A stretch of DNA of 64,000 nt. Origin: Eupeodes corollae. Its lineage: Eukaryota; Arthropoda; Insecta; Diptera; Syrphidae. Below are positions 58,781 through 64,000 of this stretch, one piece after another; the first letter of the stretch is position 1; each line of letters begins with the position of its first letter. Under the pieces are notes generated by a model. The model searched no databases. It was given only the letters and a program-made list of their open reading frames with translations, and was not told the origin of the DNA. The stretch is taken from contig NC_079148.1 of the NCBI RefSeq assembly GCF_945859685.1, positions 118,826,156-118,890,155 on the forward strand. Reading direction: 5' to 3'. The translations under genes and the position numbers were made by a program.

Positions 58781-61674
58781 ATGGTAGACATGTGCATTCA
58801 AGAGGACACAAGCGTCCACAGGTTTTTCCCAAAACCCACCTCTGTCTATAAACTCCTAGTCTCACCTCTCAGCGGTGAACATTGGGTGCCTAGTACCTCA
58901 ACTGGAGATTGGGTTCCAACCCCAGTGGAAAGTTGTTGGGGGCAGAAAATGAGAGAGGGGGGTTGAGGTGTTTCCACTTAGGCACCTTTCCTTATCATGA
59001 CGTCAGCGGAGGATTTCCCGATATGGAATCAACGGTGGCGTCTACAGTTCCAGTAAGGTTGAACTACTTAGTGAACACCTTAAAAGGCTTCTACGACTTA
59101 TTCGGAGCCCAGGTCTATAAGGAGTGGTTTAATCCGGCTCCCCGTCCTTGGAGTTATACTTAGAATCTGGCCCTCCAGGGTTGGGGTTGTGCCGTCAGGG
59201 TGACTTCCTGGCCACATAAAAGTCTCATTGTTGCGAAGCACCAATAAGCCTCGGATGGATACGGACGGATTTACTGTTGACAACCAACGCAAACGAATTA
59301 AGGACAATGAACTTCGGATATGCACGTGGTATGTTAGGTCCCTTAACAGACCACGTGCGGCCGAAGAATTAGAGGAGGCCATCCAGGAAATACGATTTGA
59401 TGGGCCGGGCAAAAAGAGGATGAAAAACTGCGATATTTAGTATGGTGACTGCTACCACAAAAACCATCAGCGCTTATTTGGATGCGGCTTTGTCATTGGA
59501 GCCAGACTAAGGTAAGAAGTCTTGAGGTATAGGTGCATTAATGAGCGCCTTATGACCATACGCATCAAGGCTTAATTCGGCAACATCAGCCTGGTATGTG
59601 CGCACGCCCCTCAGAAGAGAAAGACGACGGTTTAGGCTCATAGCTTTTGCTGCGGGGCGAAACGTCATGGTAGCCAGTACGCGTTTTTTACACTTCAAAG
59701 GAACTTGGACTTCTCCAGATCAATCTACCGTCAACCAGATTGACCATATTGCGAATGACGCCAGACACGCTTTCAACATCATGGATGTACGAACTTTCCG
59801 AGGAGCTAACATCGACTCGGACCATTACCTCGTTGTAGCCAAGGTAGCACTTCGGATTTCCAGACCCATGGCAAAAGAGGGATGAGCTGGGAAAAGGTAC
59901 AACGTAGAACGGCTACAATCGCCAGAGATCGCCAAAAACTTTTCCGACCGAGTTACAAGTAACCTCTCTCGAAGTTCTCTGCCGCCAACGCAACGTATTG
60001 AAAACCAGTATCAACATTGCCAAGATGCAATCAGAAAAGCCGCCTCTGATGTGCTGGGTTTCAAGCAGACACCAACAAGGAACCCCTGGTTTGATGAGGA
60101 ATGTCCGCAGGCAAATGCAGCCAAACAACAGGCACGCAAAGTGGCGCTGCATAAAAGGACGAGAGCTGCTCAAGCTTATGACTCTATGAGCAGAAGAGGC
60201 GAGAGGAACACATACTTCTCAGAAGGAAAAAGAGAGGGCATGAGAAGCGTGCGGTCGAAGATGTTGATACTTGAGGTTTAACAGCAGGAATGAAGTTTGA
60301 ATGTTTTATGAACAGTTGAAACAGTTCACAGGTACATAAACCTAGAACCGAAGGCTGCAAAGACGAAAGTGGAAACATCATAGTGGAACCACAGTCAATG
60401 CTGAGGATATGGAAGGACCACTTCTGCAGACTGTATAACGGCGACGACGAACCGAATTCTGCTCTTAGTCAGGATGATCAATTCAACATAGACGACGAAA
60501 GCCAACAAGCGGCTGCCTTGAATGCCGAGCTCTTTAAAGCAGCTAGAGATAAATTGGTTAGGAGTATGCACCAACTTATCTGTAAGATATGGTCGGAAGA
60601 AAGCATGGTCGATGAATGGAACCTCAGTATTGTTTGCCCGATCGTGAATAAAGGAGACCCTCTAAACTGCACCAATTATAGAGGAATCAGTCTACTTAAC
60701 ATCGCCTATGCAAACGTAATATGTGAGCGTCTAAAGTCCATCGTCAACAACCTGATAGGTCCTTATCAGTGTGGTTATAGACCAGGAAAGTCCACAGTTG
60801 ATCAAATATTCACATTACGGCAGATCCTGGAAAAAACTCAAGAACACCAAATCGACGCCCACCATCTTTTCATCGATTTCAAGGCCGCATATGACAGCAT
60901 CTACAGGGACGAGCTGTATAGAGCCATGTCTAGTTTTGGCATCCCTGCCAAACTCATCCGTTTGTGCAGGATGACCATGGAGAATTCACGCTGCTTCATA
61001 AAGGTTGGAAACAACTTAACGGAACCTTTCAATGTCAAAAAAGGTTTAAGACATCGACAGACGTAACTTTGAGGTAGTCAAGGACTTCGTCTACCTATGC
61101 TTCGCTGTAAACGCAGAAAACAACACCAGCGCTGAGATCAAACGCAAAATAAATCTTGCTAACCGCTGTTTCTTTGGACTACGAAAGCAATTGAGTGGTA
61201 AAGTCCTCTCTCGAGGGATCAAAGTGTCGCTATAAAAGACCCTTATCATCCCCGTCCTGCTATACGGTGCAGAAGCATGGACTATGACAAAAGCGGATGA
61301 AAGCACCTTTTGTCGGTTCGAGAGAAAAGTTTTTCGTGTGATCTACGGTCCTGTACGCATCAAAGGGGAGTGGAGGAGAAGATGGAACGACTAGCTGTAC
61401 GGGCTGTACAGCGACGTAGACTTAGCCAGAAGGGTAAAAGTCCAACGACTAAGATGGCTGGGTCACGTAGAGCGCATGGAAACCAATGCTCCGGCCCGGA
61501 AAGTCTTCGAATCCACACCCACAGGACAGCGCAGTAGACGAAGACCGCGGATCACCCAACTTAGAGCGCGAAACTGGAGACATCTAGCTAGGGACCGAGC
61601 TAGATGGAGAAGTTTGTTGGATGAGGCCCTAGTTGACACAGGACTCTAGCGCCATCTTAAATAAGTTAGTAACT
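58781..61674 (+). mobile_element. RTE-like retrotransposon copy G, nested in a LINE
   Basis: The 5' end is near-complete (ATGGTAGACATGTGCATTCA as in copy A). Endonuclease is eroded; a deletion removes the GDFNAKLG region near 59620. RT from 60383: KGDPLNCTNYRGISLLN, GYRPGKSTVDQIFTLRQIL, FIDFKAAYDSIYRDEL, then a deletion after FNVKKGLRH that removes motif B and YADD. The tail ends near 61649; 3' end CTAGCGCCATCTTAA plus degenerate AAGT. Imperfect duplication around TCTCAGAT (58767-58774, 61676-61683). Confidence 0.82.
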
Positions 61675-61689
61675 TTCTCAGATCCAAAA

Positions 61690-62480
61690 ACCATATCAAA
61701 TCTATTTGCTTAATACTTAAGCAAATCATATACTGAACATCTTCATGATCCTCATCCACACTACTTTAGATGGTGGCACTCAAACCTCTCTTTCATCTTT
61801 TACAATAACTGAAAAAATGGTACTTGCCAAAATAGTAAGCCTCAAAGAAAAACTTTAGCCCTGGTTCTGATGGCGTCAAATCAGTTGTTCTATACAAATG
61901 TAGGCATTCTCTGTCAAAGCCTCTAACTGCACTTTGAACCAATGTCCAGAATTCTTCGTCACTGCTAATGCTAGTCATCGACTTTAACATTTCCAAATCC
62001 AATCTGAAACATACCCTTTACTTTTTCCCTTTTTGAGTCCGAATTATTCGATTCTTTTAATTTTAAGTCTATAAAATCAAAATTGTTAGTTCTTGTGCAT
62101 TAAAGAGCTTTTATGTGGGCCTTAGTGCCCACATGAATTAATGCTGAAAACTGATAACAAGAACATACAACAAATCAGTGTTAAGTTATAGCTTGTATGA
62201 AGCTGAATTGTTAATCAGGGAACACAAATTCTTCTACAATTTAATGCCTATACAAATTCAGCATTGCCTATTGAACCTAAAGCGGAATTTACGTGCCTCT
62301 AGAAACGCTTATCAGTATATTTTTGGTCCCAACTTCGGTCTTACTGTTAGGTACTTACAGAGATTCGTTCTCTTACCTTACTATGCTTATGTTAAATGAC
62401 TATTTTCTTTTGAAAATGCTTGCACCGTGTCCTTGATATAATAATGTCCCTTTAAGGGTTTGTTCATTCAAAAAAAAACA
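61690..62480 (+). pseudogene. CR1-like LINE, continuation right of RTE copy G
   Basis: Resumes the linker (DPKTISNLFA-type, near 61683) and reads LAKIVSLKEKLSPGSDGVKSVVLYKCRHSL (RT fingers, about 61810-61900, one frameshift). After an internal deletion of most of the RT it ends with LMPIQIQHCLLNLKRN and LRASRNAYQYIFGPN (62178-62398). Its 3' end has GTCCCTTTAAGGG and an A run, similar in layout to the LINE ending at 56329. Confidence 0.65.
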
Positions 62481-62489
62481 CTACTTCTT

Positions 62490-64000
62490 TCAATTTTTTA
62501 TTTTTATTAAAATATTTACAAATTTTAATAATAAGTTATAATATTTTTTTGTTTTGTCGTTTTTAATTTCATTATAGAATTATTATATAATTATTCATTA
62601 TTTAATACTATTTTATTATGTATATTTGTTTGTCAAATAAATATTTGTAGTTTTTTTTACTTTTATTTAATAATAATTTTTCCTAAACATATTCAAATAG
62701 TATAATTATTTGTGTATATAAGTTTATTTTATAATTTAAGACAATATTTAACACTTTGCATTCACATATACATTATTTTTTTATTTTGTTTATTTTAAAT
62801 TTAACAAATAGAAAAATTAAACAACATTTAAGTACATAATTTTAATCTTTTTAACTGACTTGTTTTTTGTTTTTGTTTTTCTTAAAATGTATAAGTATAT
62901 ATTTTTGTATTTAATAAAATATTACATATTTGTTTTTTTTTTTTTTGTATATAAACATTTATAAAAAATTACAACTTTTATCATAAAATACTTTTATTTA
63001 TTGTTTTTGTTGTTTGTTTTAATTTGTTTCGTATAACTTTTGTTTATTTTAATTTTTTTATTATTATTTGTTTGTCACACAGGAGAAAACACATTATTTT
63101 TTGTTTGGATTTAAATTTAATACTTCAGTCAATATAGTTTTTAATTGAATTTAATTTGTTTAGATTCTATCTGTGTATGTATATATTTTTTTCGATTAAA
63201 TTACTTTAATGTACATATTTCATTTATTGTTTAACAAAAAAAAAAACATAGATTCTATAAAATGTTTTATTTGTTTTGAGCTGTTAAGTATATATAATAA
63301 TATTTATAATAATTATTTACGAAAAATGTTACAAATAAATTAAAAGAGTACAAAATGATAACGATGATGGCTTTCACGTCATGAAAACGCTCGTAATTAT
63401 TCAATGGAGCTAGAACTATTGTGCGAAGGAGCAAGTAGATAGGAGGAAACGAAGCTGCCCAAAATGGCTCAATCAATTCTGAATCATTACATTACACCGA
63501 TTACGGAATCCAAAAAGGTGGATGAGGAGGGCTTTAAATGACAATTTTGACATTCTTATAATAGTTACAATGTCAAAAAACAATCCAAATCGCTCAGAAA
63601 CTCATTCATCAGTTTTTGGAACCTTGAGATTATGGTAGTCTTCTTCACTGTTTCTAGATAACTATAAAAGAATACGAAGCATGACTTGCTGTTCGATTTG
63701 GTGTGATTTTGTCCTCAATTTTACTATGAGCAGGTTTAGATAATTAAGGACTTCATTTGCAGTCTAGTTAGTTTTTCAACTGTCATAACCTTCAAACTTG
63801 GAACTTTACTTCACTAACCTCTACCTTCAGTTCATTGTACACAAACTATCAAAAAGCAAGCTACAAATCCATTACGATTTGTATTTTGTATTGTAGCGAA
63901 ATATTACTTATTTGTCTCTCAATTTGACAAAGAACCCTTTTACAAAAAAGATTAAATGAAGTTGTGCAAAAAATAAATAATTCATGGAGTAATAAAGTTC
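62490..64000. other. AT-rich region to window end
   Basis: Very AT-rich up to about 63330, then a more balanced sequence to the end. A 69-codon minus-strand ORF (63267-63476) has no recognisable features. No TE ends or RNA genes seen. Confidence 0.4.

Noticed and set aside
61793..62002. Minus-strand ORF of 69 codons
   Set aside because: It overlaps the plus-strand LINE reading VSLKEKLSPGSDGVKSVVLY and is its antisense shadow.

Overview
This is eukaryotic DNA, most likely from a fly (Diptera). Two multi-exon genes are clearly of insect type: a chitinase with two GH18 domains and a geranylgeranyl diphosphate synthase. Several introns are short (57-70 bp), the spacer DNA is AT-rich, and most of the window is transposable-element (TE) debris of kinds common in insects. 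I cannot name the species from sequence alone.

Host genes. (1) Positions 1-3316 (+) hold the 3' part of a group III chitinase (Cht7-like: GH18, GH18, chitin-binding CBM14) in eight exons; its 5' end lies outside the window. (2) 11548-12486 (+) is an intronless gene for a secreted, cysteine-rich, 312-residue protein that I do not recognise; it has a TATA box and a poly(A) signal. (3) 12615-13173 (-) is Srp19, the 19-kDa protein of the signal recognition particle, in two exons, tail-to-tail with the previous gene. (4) 19760-38492 (+) is geranylgeranyl diphosphate synthase (quemao/GGPS1 orthologue). I reconstruct seven coding exons encoding 324 residues, with a 12.4-kb intron 2 and a 5.0-kb intron 6, both full of TEs.

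Mobile DNA. The dominant family is an RTE-like non-LTR retrotransposon with an apurinic endonuclease, a reverse transcriptase, a tiny 3' UTR and an (AAGT)n tail. Seven copies, A-G, are seen: A 4981-8573 (+, full length, 14-bp target duplication), B 14226-15430 (+), C 22534-24229 (-), D 27545-30632 (-), E 42120-44979 (+), F 46061-49348 (+) and G 58781-61674 (+). All are broken. Copy A carries a tRNA-headed SINE with its own 16-bp target duplication. Other elements are I-like LINE tails with RNase H (18481-19090, 21458-22533), further LINE fragments, two HARBI1-type transposase relics, three TIR elements with 3-bp TAA or TTA duplications, a mariner/Tc1-type relic, a Mutator-like transposase relic with a 5' tandem duplication, and a 1.7-kb hAT-like non-autonomous element with an 8-bp duplication.

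Insertions are nested and can be put in order: SINE in RTE copy A in a satellite-like repeat; hAT-like element in a LINE in the same repeat family; RTE copy C in an I-like LINE inside the GGPPS intron; RTE copy G in a CR1-like LINE; and an I-like LINE inside a TIR element.

There are no CRISPR arrays, operons or other prokaryotic features. I found no clear new multi-gene system. The best leads are a candidate pseudoknot in the RTE 5' UTR that recurs in four copies, evidence that target microhomology guided two RTE insertions, the unrecognised secreted protein, and a minimal palindrome with flanking direct repeats.
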